Assembly: GCA_031404635.1 (NCBI GenBank) | Contig: JANNHY010000036.1 | Location: 1-13,498 of the forward strand | From: JAENVT01 sp031404635 | GTDB lineage: Bacteria; Actinomycetota; Acidimicrobiia; Acidimicrobiales; Ilumatobacteraceae | Direction: 5' to 3' | Length of the DNA: 13,498 bases | In this document: piece after piece, positions 1 to 6,547 of the stretch | Layout: every line of letters starts with the position of its first letter | Position numbering within the stretch: position 1 is the first letter of the stretch | Notes under the pieces: model-generated | Seen by the model: only the letters and a program-made list of their open reading frames with translations | Told to the model about the DNA's origin: nothing | Databases searched by the model: none | Position numbers and translations under genes: made by a program

Positions 1-895
1 CAAGCACGTCTACCAGATCTACATCAAAGCCACGCCGGAGCAGGTGTGGGAGGCGATCGTCGAACCCTCGTGGACACGCCGTTACTTCCACAGCACAGCC
101 TTCGAAAATCCACCGGCCAAGGGCGAGCCCTACCGCACGACCATGGCCGATGGTCGGCCGGCCGTCGACGGAATCATCGAAGAACTCGACCCGCCGCACA
201 GGCTCGTGATGACGTGGCACGTGCTCTACGACGTGGCCATGTCGGAGGAACCACCGAGCCGCGTCGAATGGATCGTCGAGCCGGTCGGCGAGGGCCTCAC
301 ACGGCTGAGGCTCGAGCACGGCGACCTTGCCCGCAGCCCGCTGACATGGGCCAACGTGAAAGACGGCTGGGTGTATGTGCTCGACGGGTTGAAGACGGTG
401 ATCGAGACCGGCGAATCGTTGCCACCGATGACTGCCGAACTGACGCCGATCGAAGATGCGGCAGGGGATTGGCATCGGGCGCAGGGCGTCGAATGCAACA
501 ACTCCACCTGGGAGATGATCGAGGCCGAGCGAACCCCGGAGAACGATGAGGAGATGTTGCGGCGGGCCTACGCCTCGACCTACCACTGGGCACGCGCTGC
601 CGGTCGTACCCCGGCCAACGATGCCCGTGGCGCCTGGCTGTTGGCCAAGGTGCAGTTGCTCGCCGGTCAGCCCGATCTGTCGCTCCGCTACGCCGACTCA
701 TGCCTGTTGGTCTGCCAAGAACACGGTTTGGACGATTTCGACCTTGCCTACGCGCACGAGGCTCGGGCCAGGGCGTTGAGGGCGCTGGGCGACGACGCCG
801 CCGCATCGGTGAGTTGGGACATGGCCAAATCGGTACCGATCGCCGACCCGGAGGACCAGGCGATCCTCGACGGCGACCTCGCCGTCGGCCCGTAG
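1..895 (+). CDS. SRPBCC (AHSA1-like) domain protein with helical C-terminal extension, 5' partial
   Basis: The reading frame is open from base 2 and ends at TAG 893-895, so the true start lies left of the window; 297 residues are visible. The first ~125 residues look like an SRPBCC/AHSA1 ligand-binding domain: the opening YQIYIKATPEQVWEAI is the typical first strand plus helix, followed by a WTRRYF segment, a DPPHRLVMTW strand and a C-terminal helix around WVYVLDGLKTVIE. Residues ~150-297 form a second, Ala/Leu-rich helical region (YASTYHWARAAG, ANDARGAWLLAKVQ, FDLAYAHEARARALRALGD) with TPR-like spacing. No signal peptide or membrane segment is seen in the visible part. The ligand cannot be told from sequence; SRPBCC proteins bind hydrophobic molecules, and in actinobacteria they often sit next to ArsR regulators, which would be off-window here. 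Fold assignment is firm, function is open. Confidence 0.85.
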   Translation, partial: KHVYQIYIKATPEQVWEAIVEPSWTRRYFHSTAFENPPAKGEPYRTTMADGRPAVDGIIEELDPPHRLVMTWHVLYDVAMSEEPPSRVEWIVEPVGEGLTRLRLEHGDLARSPLTWANVKDGWVYVLDGLKTVIETGESLPPMTAELTPIEDAAGDWHRAQGVECNNSTWEMIEAERTPENDEEMLRRAYASTYHWARAAGRTPANDARGAWLLAKVQLLAGQPDLSLRYADSCLLVCQEHGLDDFDLAYAHEARARALRALGDDAAASVSWDMAKSVPIADPEDQAILDGDLAVGP

Positions 896-943
896 CGACT
901 GTGTCGGGAAACTTCGGCTCTAGCGGGGCCGTAACCGTGCCGA

Positions 944-949
944 TACTCT
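944..949 (+). promoter_or_regulatory. Candidate -10 element for the M23 peptidase gene
   Basis: TACTCT fits the actinobacterial TANNNT -10 pattern in the 100-bp gap before the M23 gene. It would give a leader of about 40 nt. No good -35 is visible, so the call is weak. Confidence 0.25.
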
Positions 950-995
950 GTCGACGGGCGGATGGCCTGTCACGTCATCTCACGGAAGTACGTAC

Positions 996-1616
996 ATGTT
1001 CGCCACCGGATCCCAGCGCCGACGCATCATGGCCTCCGCCATTGCCGCGGCTGTGCTGACGGTGAGTGTCGGTGCTTCGGCCCATGGCCGTGCGCAAGCC
1101 GCGCCGACCCCGCTGATTCGGCTGGAGGTCGCAGCCAATGCTCTGAGGCCGGCCGTTCGGTTGAGCCAGGCCGGAGTGATCATGTTCCCGATGAACCCCC
1201 TGCCGCGCTGCTCGATGAGCAAGTCAAGCTTCGGTCAACCGCGCTCCGGCGGTCGCACGCACGAGGGTCTCGACATCATGGCCACCCAGGGTCAAGAGGT
1301 CTACGCCGCCGACAACGGTGTGTTGATCCGGCAGGCGATCGATGGCGCAACTAACGCGACGCTGTCGGGTAATGCCTGGACCATGCGGCTGGCCGACCGC
1401 ACAGAGTACTTCTACGGACACCTGTGGAAGTTCGCGGAGGGGTTGACGCTGGGCGCCACCGTGACACGCGGCCAGTTGATCGGCTATGTCGGCGACACCG
1501 GCAATGCGGGGCCTCTCAACTATCACCTGCACTTCGGCGTCTTCCCCAAGGGTGGCCCGGCTGTGGATCCGTTGCCGCTGCTGACGATTCCCAAGGCCTG
1601 CACGATCTACGCCTGA
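996..1616 (+). CDS. Exported M23-family metallopeptidase
   Basis: This 206-residue protein is a probable peptidoglycan endopeptidase of the LytM/M23 family, a zinc enzyme that cuts peptide cross-links outside the membrane. Zinc-site residues are intact: H89 and D93 in RTHEGLD (HxxxD), H177 and H179 in NYHLHFG (HxH), plus H142 in the YGHL segment that usually carries a catalytic His. The N-terminus has a basic stretch (QRRR) and a hydrophobic run to about residue 27, with likely cleavage after RAQA (A36). C72 and C202 flank the domain and could form a disulfide. There is no LysM, SH3 or coiled-coil part, so this is a minimal secreted M23 domain. The ATG at 996 has a modest GGAAG 7 nt upstream. 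It stands alone, 100 bp after the SRPBCC gene and 29 bp before the next gene. A function in cell separation or lysis of other cells cannot be separated by sequence. Confidence 0.9.
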   Translation: MFATGSQRRRIMASAIAAAVLTVSVGASAHGRAQAAPTPLIRLEVAANALRPAVRLSQAGVIMFPMNPLPRCSMSKSSFGQPRSGGRTHEGLDIMATQGQEVYAADNGVLIRQAIDGATNATLSGNAWTMRLADRTEYFYGHLWKFAEGLTLGATVTRGQLIGYVGDTGNAGPLNYHLHFGVFPKGGPAVDPLPLLTIPKACTIYA

Positions 1617-1633
1617 CCAGACGTGCGGCAAAG

Positions 1634-1639
1634 TAGTCT
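1634..1639 (+). promoter_or_regulatory. Candidate leaderless -10 (TAGTCT)
   Basis: TAGTCT matches TANNNT and ends 6 nt before the GTG at 1646. No Shine-Dalgarno precedes that GTG, so transcription may begin at the start codon itself. The -35 region is not convincing. Confidence 0.4.
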
Positions 1640-1645
1640 GACGAA

Positions 1646-1957
1646 GTGAGCATCGCTGTTGCGCTCGAAGACCTGGCAGACAAGCTTGTCGAATACCCGT
1701 GGTGTTATCTGGTGACGAGCGGTGAGGATCGTCCTCACCTCCTTGCCGTGAGACCGGCGGTCGTCAAGTCGGGCCTGCGGTTCGAGACAGGTCTCTCCAG
1801 CCGAGCCAACGTCGTGCGCGACCCTCTTGTGGTGTTGATGTTTCCACCGCAGCAGCCCGAGGGTTTCTCGCTGCTCGTCGATGGTGAGGGAGCGGTCGAT
1901 GGCAACGGCATCGTTGTCAAGCCGACGTGGGCAGTGTTGCATCGTCCCGCGGTATGA
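1646..1957 (+). CDS. Mini PPOX-like (pyridoxamine 5'-phosphate oxidase-fold) protein
   Basis: A 103-residue protein with GTG start. The order of motifs resembles small actinobacterial PPOX-fold proteins: an N-terminal helix (VALEDLADKL), the strand YPWCYLVTS, a HLLAVRP strand, a SSRANVVRDP segment after a short strand, VVLMFPPQ, FSLLVDGEGAV, and a final VVKPTWAVLHRPA. These folds bind FMN or F420 as dimers, but at about 100 residues this is shorter than most active enzymes, and the cofactor and reaction are unknown. It lacks signal peptide and membrane segments. The start is supported by the TANNNT hexamer 6 nt upstream and by the family-like N-terminus MSIAV. Its stop lies only 13 bp from the stop of the convergent dehydrogenase gene, and I see no terminator between them. 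Confidence 0.75.
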   Translation: MSIAVALEDLADKLVEYPWCYLVTSGEDRPHLLAVRPAVVKSGLRFETGLSSRANVVRDPLVVLMFPPQQPEGFSLLVDGEGAVDGNGIVVKPTWAVLHRPAV

Positions 1958-1970
1958 CGGCGACTCTCCG

Positions 1971-2846
1971 TTAGAGGTTGGCGATGTCGAGGCCGAATGC
2001 CGCTTCGAACGCGGCGTAGTAGTCGGCGTCATCGGCGTGGCCTCCGAGCGCGACCCACGCTTCGTCCGACATCGCCTCGCGTCCGGCCATGAGCTCCGGC
2101 CCACCCCAGCTCACGGCGTAGCGCAGCTTCGGAGTCTCGGTGGTGAGGGCGTGGTGGATGAGCCGCGCGACCTCGAACGGGTCTGTGGCATGCGCGTGCC
2201 CTGCCGCGTAGAACTGAAAGAGGCGTCGGTAGTGGGCGTCGTAGGCACCGCTCTGGTTGGGGGCGTCGATGTTCTTGGCGAAGATCGCGCTCTTGGTGAC
2301 GCCGGGTTCGATGATGACGACGCGGATTCCGAACGGCGCCAACTCCTGGGCAAGGCCTTCACTCAACCCCTCGAACGCCCACTTCGAGGTGACGTATGGC
2401 GACTGGGCGAGGGCGGCCGTACGACCGGCGATGGAGGTGATGTTGACGATCGCGCCGCTGCGCCGGGCGCGCATGCCCGGTAGCACCTGCTGTAGGCAGC
2501 GCACCGCACCGCACAGGTTGACGTTCATGATGTCGAGGTACGTCGACGGCGGGCACTCTTCGGCGACGGCGTTGCCGCCGACTCCGGCGTTGTTGACCAG
2601 CACATCGACACGGTCATTGGTTGCGCTGAAGATGTGCGCAAAACCGAGACGTACCGACTCGTCGTCGGCGACATCGAGTTCGACGAGATTGATCTCGACT
2701 CCGGCGTCGGCAGCCATCGACTGCAGTTTGGCTGCCCTGTCGAGACTGCGAACCGTTCCGTAGACGGTGTGGTCCTGCTGGGCGAGGTGAATGGCGGTGG
2801 CCCGGCCAATGCCACTGTTGGCGCCGGTGACGACGGAGATGGTCAT
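1971..2846 (-). CDS. Short-chain dehydrogenase/reductase (classical SDR)
   Basis: A 291-residue NAD(P)-dependent oxidoreductase of the classical SDR family. Visible are the cofactor motif TGANSGIG (residues 7-14), NNAG (85-88), the active-site Asn in MNVN (N110), S138 in NITSIAG, Y151 and K155 in YVTSK, and the PG pair at 181-182. The C-terminus (LGGHADDADYYAAFEAAFGLD) varies in the family and would form the substrate pocket, so the substrate is unknown. The reading frame continues 93 codons upstream, but ATG 2846 puts the Rossmann strand at residue 3 as usual, and the upstream codons overlap the neighbouring gene. No Shine-Dalgarno is visible; TACCAT sits 6 nt upstream. It lies 23 bp after the 169-residue gene on the same strand, so read-through from that gene is also possible. 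Confidence 0.93.
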   Translation of the reverse strand: MTISVVTGANSGIGRATAIHLAQQDHTVYGTVRSLDRAAKLQSMAADAGVEINLVELDVADDESVRLGFAHIFSATNDRVDVLVNNAGVGGNAVAEECPPSTYLDIMNVNLCGAVRCLQQVLPGMRARRSGAIVNITSIAGRTAALAQSPYVTSKWAFEGLSEGLAQELAPFGIRVVIIEPGVTKSAIFAKNIDAPNQSGAYDAHYRRLFQFYAAGHAHATDPFEVARLIHHALTTETPKLRYAVSWGGPELMAGREAMSDEAWVALGGHADDADYYAAFEAAFGLDIANL

Positions 2847-2852
2847 GCAGGC

Positions 2853-2858
2853 ATGGTA
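2853..2858 (-). promoter_or_regulatory. Candidate leaderless -10 (TACCAT) of the SDR gene
   Basis: Read on the minus strand, TACCAT (TANNNT) ends 6 nt before the ATG at 2846, inside the 23-bp gap after the upstream gene. This would allow the dehydrogenase its own leaderless transcript in addition to any operon message. Confidence 0.35.
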
Positions 2859-2869
2859 AGTCGCCGAGA

Positions 2870-3379
2870 CTAGAAGACTTCCATGGGTGCGAACTCGTCG
2901 AACCACACGGGGTCTGGGTCGCAGGCGATGGCCAGGCTCTGCACACGCTCGTGGTCGACCATCAAGATGTCGAGCAGCTGCAGGCCCTGCAGCATGTGGA
3001 GGCGACGGAGCTCGAAGTAGCCGACCCGATCTTGCTCGCTGGGAGGTGCCGTCGGAACGTGGTCGGTGACGCAGATGGTCATCGTCTGCGAGAACGGCAC
3101 TTCGAGACCGGGCCCGTCGCACCACCCGACGAACAGGCCGAGTTCGGTGGGTGGGTCGGCGTACATCGCCGTGACCTGGCGGCGCTCGTCGAGCAGCACG
3201 AGCACTTCCCTGTTGATCGGCATGTCGAGCACTCCAGAGGCGAGCTTGGCGGCGTCGCCGAACTCGGCGATCACCAGCGGCTCATCGGGATCGGGCAGCC
3301 ACACGTAGCACGGCTGGTTGCCGAAGTGGATGTCGATGACGTGTCTGCGACTGCGCAGGCGTGGGCGGCGAAACGACAT
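2870..3379 (-). CDS. Hypothetical protein, family not recognised
   Basis: A 169-residue protein that I cannot assign. It begins with a basic stretch (MSFRRPRLRSRRH), then alternating short strands (VIDIHF, CYVWLPD, LVIAEFGD), a middle part with REVLVLLDERRQVTAMYADPP, and a C-terminal helical part (GYFELRRLHMLQGLQLLDILMVDHERVQSLAI) ending in WFDEFAPMEVF. There is no signal peptide or membrane segment, so a soluble cytoplasmic alpha/beta protein is likely. The start is well supported: on the minus strand GGGAGG lies 5 to 6 nt before ATG 3379. It follows ctpE by 57 bp and precedes the dehydrogenase by 23 bp, all on one strand, which suggests co-transcription but gives no clear function. Coding status rests on the ribosome binding site, uninterrupted length and tight fit between neighbours. 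Confidence 0.75.
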   Translation of the reverse strand: MSFRRPRLRSRRHVIDIHFGNQPCYVWLPDPDEPLVIAEFGDAAKLASGVLDMPINREVLVLLDERRQVTAMYADPPTELGLFVGWCDGPGLEVPFSQTMTICVTDHVPTAPPSEQDRVGYFELRRLHMLQGLQLLDILMVDHERVQSLAIACDPDPVWFDEFAPMEVF

Positions 3380-3387
3380 GGTTTCCT

Positions 3388-3417
3388 CCCGAACGAGGGA
3401 TCGAGTTGTGGTTCGGG
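3388..3417 (-). promoter_or_regulatory. Possible hairpin overlapping a ribosome binding site
   Basis: CCCGAAC and GTTCGGG (3388-3394 and 3411-3417) are a perfect 7-bp inverted repeat with a 16-nt loop. On the minus-strand transcript the 3' arm ends in the GGG that starts the GGGAGG Shine-Dalgarno of the 169-residue gene. It may lower translation initiation, act as a weak attenuator after ctpE, or be chance. Confidence 0.3.
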
Positions 3418-3436
3418 GGAAGCGCTACGGCGGACG

Positions 3437-5794
3437 TTATCGCCTGTGCCAGCGTTCCGCGATTCGACTGCCGATTTCGAGCAGCGGCCAGGCGACGGCG
3501 ATGAAGGCGGCGGCGAGGCCGTATGCCCACGCTGCGGTGCGAGGGAGCTCGAACACATCGCGGCTCCACGGCATGACGAACGCCAGCGCGAAGAGGGTGA
3601 TCATCGTGATGACCAGTGTGGCGCGCAGCCGGTTCAGTGGTTGGGCGACCCGGTACAGGTTCATCAACGCCACGGAGCCGGCCACCAACACCGCCACGGT
3701 GCGGGCGTGATCGGCGTCGATAGACGTGTCGAGCTGGACGATCGCGAAGGCGCCCATCGTGACGATGGCGATTACGAGACCTGCGGGCACGGCCCTGCCG
3801 AGCACACGTCGTAGGAAGCCGGCGCTGACCCTCTGGTTGTTGGGCTCGAGGGCGAGGAAGAACGCCGGTAGCCCGATGGTGAACCAGCTGAGGATCGACA
3901 GGTGGATGGGTCGCAGCGGGTAGGCGAGGGCGAAGACACCGGTGAGAACGGACAGGATCACCGAGTAGGCGGTTTTTGCCAGGAACAGGCTGGCCACCCG
4001 CTCGATGTTGTTGATCACTCGGCGGCCTTCACTCACCACCGCCGGCATCGCCGAGAAGTTCGAGTCCATCAGCACCAGTTGGGCGACGCCGCGGGTCGCC
4101 TCGCTGCCCGACGCCATGGCAACACCGCAGTCGGCGTCCTTCAGGGCGAGCACATCGTTGACGCCGTCGCCGGTCATGGCGACCGTGTGACCTCTCGCTT
4201 GAAGGGCTCGCACCATCGCTCGCTTCTGGTGCGGTGTCACTCGACCGAACACCGTGTTGTTTTCGAGGGCGTCAGCGAATTCTTTGCTGTCTTCGTGCGT
4301 CATCGTGGTGGCGTCGATGTTGTCTTCCCATCCAGCGAGTCCGGCGCGCCGAGCCACCGCACCGACGGTGACGTTGTTGTCGCCACTGATCACCTTCATC
4401 GCCACACCCTGGTCGGCGAAGTACTTCAATGTTGCAGGCGCATCGCTGCGCACGATGTCTTCGAGCAGCACAAGCGCAACGGCCGTCACCGCGGGGAGCG
4501 TGACGTCGGGACCGTCGGTGAACGTTCCGTCGGCTTTGGCGAGCACGAGCACACGTTGACCTGACAACGCATGCGATTCCACGCTGGCGCGAAGGTCGCC
4601 GGCGTAGTCCGACGTCAGGACGTTCTCCGGAGCCCCGAGCACCCAGCTGCCGTGCTCGGCGAAGCTCATCCCACTCCACTTGCGCGCCGACGAGAACGGA
4701 ACCCGTCCGGTCACTGTCCACGCACTTTCCTCGCTGAATCCACGCTGCAGGGCACGTGAGGTCGCGTTCGGATCGGGGTCGAGTTGCGCAAGCGCATTGA
4801 GCGCGGCGTCAACCATGCCGCGGTCGGCCTGGTCGAGCGGCTGCACGTCGGCGAGCGCCATCGATCCCTCTGTGATGGTCCCGGTCTTGTCGACGCACAG
4901 AACGTCGACGCGAGCGAGCACCTCGATCGCCGGCAGTTCCTGCACAAGGCAACGCTGGCGAGCGAGACGGACCACCCCAACGGCGAAGGCGACGCTGGTA
5001 AGCAGCACCAGACCCTCCGGCACCATACCCACGAGGCCGGCGACGGTGCTGATTACCGACTGTCGCCAGCCTTCATCGCGCCGCAAGAACTGGCTGCTGG
5101 CCAGCAGTAAACCAACCGGGATGATGAGGTAGCCCACCCACTTGACGATTCGGTTGACGTCGTTGCGCAGCGGCGAGTTGACCAGCGTGAAGCGGCGGGC
5201 TTCCTCGGCGAGTTTCACCGCGTAGTTCTCGGCGCCGACCTTCGTCACCACCATGCGGCCGGTGCCCGCCACCACGGCACTGCCGCTGAGTACGCCGTCC
5301 CCTTCGGTCTTCACCACCGGGTCGGCCTCACCGGTGAGCAACGACTCGTCGATCTCCAGGTTCTCGTGGGTCAGTATCAACCCGTCTGCTACCACTTGCG
5401 CGCCGGTGCGCAATTCCACCACGTCGTCGAGCACCAACTCGTGCACTTGCAGTTCGGTCACGGTACCGTCGCGCACAGCGTGCGCTCTCGGAGCGTTCAC
5501 GACTCGGAGTTGGTCGAGCACCCGTTTGGCACGTAGCTCTTGCACGACGCCGATCACACTGTTGGCAATGATGACGCCGCCGAACAACGCATCCTTGGGT
5601 GACCCTGCAGCAATCACCAGTGCGGCAAGGATCGCGACGATCAGGTTGATCGGTGAGAACACATTGCCGCGCATGATCTGGCCAACGGTGCGTGTAGGCG
5701 CGTTGGGCACGGCGTTGGTGAGACCGCGCCCGACTCGGTCGGCCACCTCGGCACTGCTGAGGCCTGAAGCGGGATCGTGGTGGTGGTCGGTCAC
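3437..5794 (-). CDS. ctpE: CtpE-like P-type cation-transporting ATPase
   Basis: A 785-residue membrane pump that couples ATP hydrolysis to cation transport. Motifs are complete: LLTGE of the actuator domain (152-156), VPEGL in transmembrane helix 4 (258-262), the phosphorylation site DKTGT with D302, KWSGM of the nucleotide domain (372-376), MKVISGDN (466-473) and TGDGVND (541-547). About ten membrane helices are arranged as two N-terminal, two before DKTGT and about six C-terminal. The N-terminal GLSSAEVADRVGRGLTN and the stretches ENLEIDESLLTGEADP and VQELPAIE match mycobacterial CtpE, a protein of similar length implicated in calcium uptake; ion specificity here is inferred. No CxxC or His-rich metal-binding domain like that of copper or zinc pumps is present, apart from a short HHH at residues 4-6. 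The GTG start lacks a Shine-Dalgarno and has TAACGT 7 nt upstream. Likely first gene of a ctpE-hypothetical-SDR run. Confidence 0.93.
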   Translation of the reverse strand: MTDHHHDPASGLSSAEVADRVGRGLTNAVPNAPTRTVGQIMRGNVFSPINLIVAILAALVIAAGSPKDALFGGVIIANSVIGVVQELRAKRVLDQLRVVNAPRAHAVRDGTVTELQVHELVLDDVVELRTGAQVVADGLILTHENLEIDESLLTGEADPVVKTEGDGVLSGSAVVAGTGRMVVTKVGAENYAVKLAEEARRFTLVNSPLRNDVNRIVKWVGYLIIPVGLLLASSQFLRRDEGWRQSVISTVAGLVGMVPEGLVLLTSVAFAVGVVRLARQRCLVQELPAIEVLARVDVLCVDKTGTITEGSMALADVQPLDQADRGMVDAALNALAQLDPDPNATSRALQRGFSEESAWTVTGRVPFSSARKWSGMSFAEHGSWVLGAPENVLTSDYAGDLRASVESHALSGQRVLVLAKADGTFTDGPDVTLPAVTAVALVLLEDIVRSDAPATLKYFADQGVAMKVISGDNNVTVGAVARRAGLAGWEDNIDATTMTHEDSKEFADALENNTVFGRVTPHQKRAMVRALQARGHTVAMTGDGVNDVLALKDADCGVAMASGSEATRGVAQLVLMDSNFSAMPAVVSEGRRVINNIERVASLFLAKTAYSVILSVLTGVFALAYPLRPIHLSILSWFTIGLPAFFLALEPNNQRVSAGFLRRVLGRAVPAGLVIAIVTMGAFAIVQLDTSIDADHARTVAVLVAGSVALMNLYRVAQPLNRLRATLVITMITLFALAFVMPWSRDVFELPRTAAWAYGLAAAFIAVAWPLLEIGSRIAERWHRR

Positions 5795-5801
5795 GGCGGC
5801 G

Positions 5802-5807
5802 ACGTTA
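5802..5807 (-). promoter_or_regulatory. Candidate leaderless -10 (TAACGT) of ctpE
   Basis: On the minus strand TAACGT fits TANNNT and ends 7 nt before the GTG of ctpE, which has no Shine-Dalgarno. It lies in a 53-bp divergent gap shared with the PPOX remnant, so the two promoters would be nearly back to back. Confidence 0.4.
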
Positions 5808-5835
5808 CATGGGACGCCCTCGCGGTGGCTCGGGC

Positions 5836-5841
5836 TAGCGT
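5836..5841 (+). promoter_or_regulatory. Candidate leaderless -10 (TAGCGT) of the PPOX remnant
   Basis: TAGCGT fits TANNNT and ends 6 nt before the GTG at 5848. The promoter-like signal seems kept although the gene behind it is truncated. Confidence 0.35.
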
Positions 5842-5847
5842 TCCGAG

Positions 5848-6048
5848 GTGATTATCACTGACGACAAGTACGTGCTGCTCACGCCATTCCGCATGTACGG
5901 CGATGCGGTGGCGACACCCGTCTGGATCGTTTGCGCTGCCGGACGGAGCCGGAGATTTCATCACGGAAGGCGCACGCGGGAGGCTCAGCCGGGCTCGGCC
6001 GCGGTGAAGCGACTGCCGAGGCGTTGTTGGGTGCTGAGGTTCGAGTGA
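5848..6048 (+). pseudogene. Truncated PPOX-class (probable F420-dependent) enzyme remnant
   Basis: The first ~28 codons from GTG 5848 read VIITDDKYVLLTPFRMYG followed by ATPVWIV, which is the characteristic N-terminus of small PPOX-class, probably F420-dependent enzymes (DEKYVLLTTFRKDG...TPVWVV). After codon 28 the similarity breaks into an Arg-rich stretch; a short AVKRLPRR near codon 52 recalls the family's KVKRLRR. The frame stops at TGA 6046-6048 after 66 codons, about half the usual length of roughly 130. The remaining C-terminal half is not in any frame, because only 77 bp separate the stop from the tRNA gene. A different frame runs on to a TAA at 6072-6074 (ending RRLRDLAG), without recognisable homology. 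The product would lack most of the flavin/F420 barrel, so I call it a degraded or deletion-derived remnant; a short expressed peptide is possible. Confidence 0.6.
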
Positions 6049-6087
6049 GGAGACTCCGCGATCTGGCCGGCTAACGGGTCCGATCGC

Positions 6088-6093
6088 TATTGT
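6088..6093 (+). promoter_or_regulatory. Candidate -10 (TATTGT) for tRNA-Arg
   Basis: TATTGT is the best TANNNT match upstream of the tRNA, giving a 5' leader of roughly 25 nt for RNase P to remove. The -35 region is weak. Confidence 0.3.
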
Positions 6094-6125
6094 TTCGGAG
6101 CCGACAACTGGCCCCGTAGGGCCTC

Positions 6126-6198
6126 GCTCCCGTAGCTCAGGGGATAGAGCAACGGTTTCCTAAACCGTGTGTCGCAGGTTCGAATCCTGCCGGGGGCG
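6126..6198 (+). tRNA. tRNA-Arg (anticodon CCT)
   Basis: A 73-nt cloverleaf. The acceptor stem is GCTCCCG with CGGGGGC (one T-G wobble), the D arm holds AGCTCAGGGGATAGAGC, the anticodon stem ACGGT/ACCGT closes the loop TTCCTAA with anticodon CCT at 6159-6161, and the T arm is GCAGG-TTCGAAT-CCTGC. The discriminator is G6198. The following bases are CAA, so CCA is not encoded and must be added. It decodes AGG arginine codons. tRNA-Arg genes are common integration targets, but no integrase and no repeat of the tRNA 3' end is seen in the window. Confidence 0.97.
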
Positions 6199-6442
6199 CA
6201 AAGCAAAAACGTCAGGCCAGGCATCCGATGATTCGGAACAGCCGATTAGTCGGTGACTTGCCTCGGCGACGCAGGAAGTGTTGTCGTAGGGCGCCACGTT
6301 GGTACCGTGGGACAACAGTTCGGGTCAGGTTGCAAGGCTGTGGCGGTGGGCGAGTACGTTGGCCGTCGGCGCCAGGCGAAGCGTTGGTTGGTTGCGGAAG
6401 GTTTGGAACAGGCGTTCCCCCATTGTAAATCAGTTGAAAATC

Positions 6443-6471
6443 TTGCGCCGATCGGGACTTGGGACTACCTT
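6443..6471 (+). promoter_or_regulatory. Candidate promoter for the S8 protease
   Basis: TTGCGC (6443-6448) as -35 and TACCTT (6466-6471) as -10 are separated by 17 bp. Transcription would start near 6478, leaving a leader of about 70 nt. The -35 matches TTGACA at four of six bases. Confidence 0.3.
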
Positions 6472-6510
6472 CGCCCCAACCAAGGGGTTTCGCGCTGGAC
6501 TTTTGGGGCG
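6472..6510 (+). repeat. Two mutually exclusive hairpins in the protease leader
   Basis: CGCCCCAA (6472-6479) can pair with TTGGGGCG (6503-6510), an 8-bp stem. The inner CCCC (6474-6477) can instead pair with GGGG (6484-6487) around a 6-nt loop. Both use the same left arm, so only one can form at a time. They end some 25 nt before the ribosome binding site. Confidence 0.35.
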
Positions 6511-6547
6511 GCTTGCGAACCATGACAGCAAGGCAAGGGAGAGTCAT

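Larger units (their letters stand above)
6199..6547 (+). other. 349-bp non-coding spacer and leader of the S8 protease gene
   Basis: No convincing gene lies here. A frame open from 6299 runs into the protease, but it lacks protein-like features until the signal peptide starting at 6548. The part from about 6420 is more AT-rich than the surroundings. It contains a possible promoter (6443-6471), a GGAAC/GTTCC hairpin (6405-6409 and 6414-6418) and two competing hairpins at 6472-6510. I tried to match common riboswitch cores (c-di-GMP, c-di-AMP, cobalamin) by eye and found none. Confidence 0.6.

Noticed and set aside
1958..1970. Terminator between the convergent PPOX-like and SDR genes
   Set aside because: The gap is 13 bp and no stem of useful length could be found in or beside it.
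2847..3125. Possible 93-residue N-terminal extension of the SDR
   Set aside because: It overlaps the upstream gene, is Arg-rich and lacks the SDR fold, whereas ATG 2846 starts exactly at the first Rossmann strand.
6126..6198. tRNA-Arg(CCT) as the attachment site of an integrated element
   Set aside because: No integrase, no direct repeat of the tRNA 3' end and no change in gene type is visible on either side within the window.
6299..6547. Possible 83-residue N-terminal extension of the S8 protease
   Set aside because: The extension would bury the signal peptide that begins at 6548, and the ribosome binding site lies directly before 6548.
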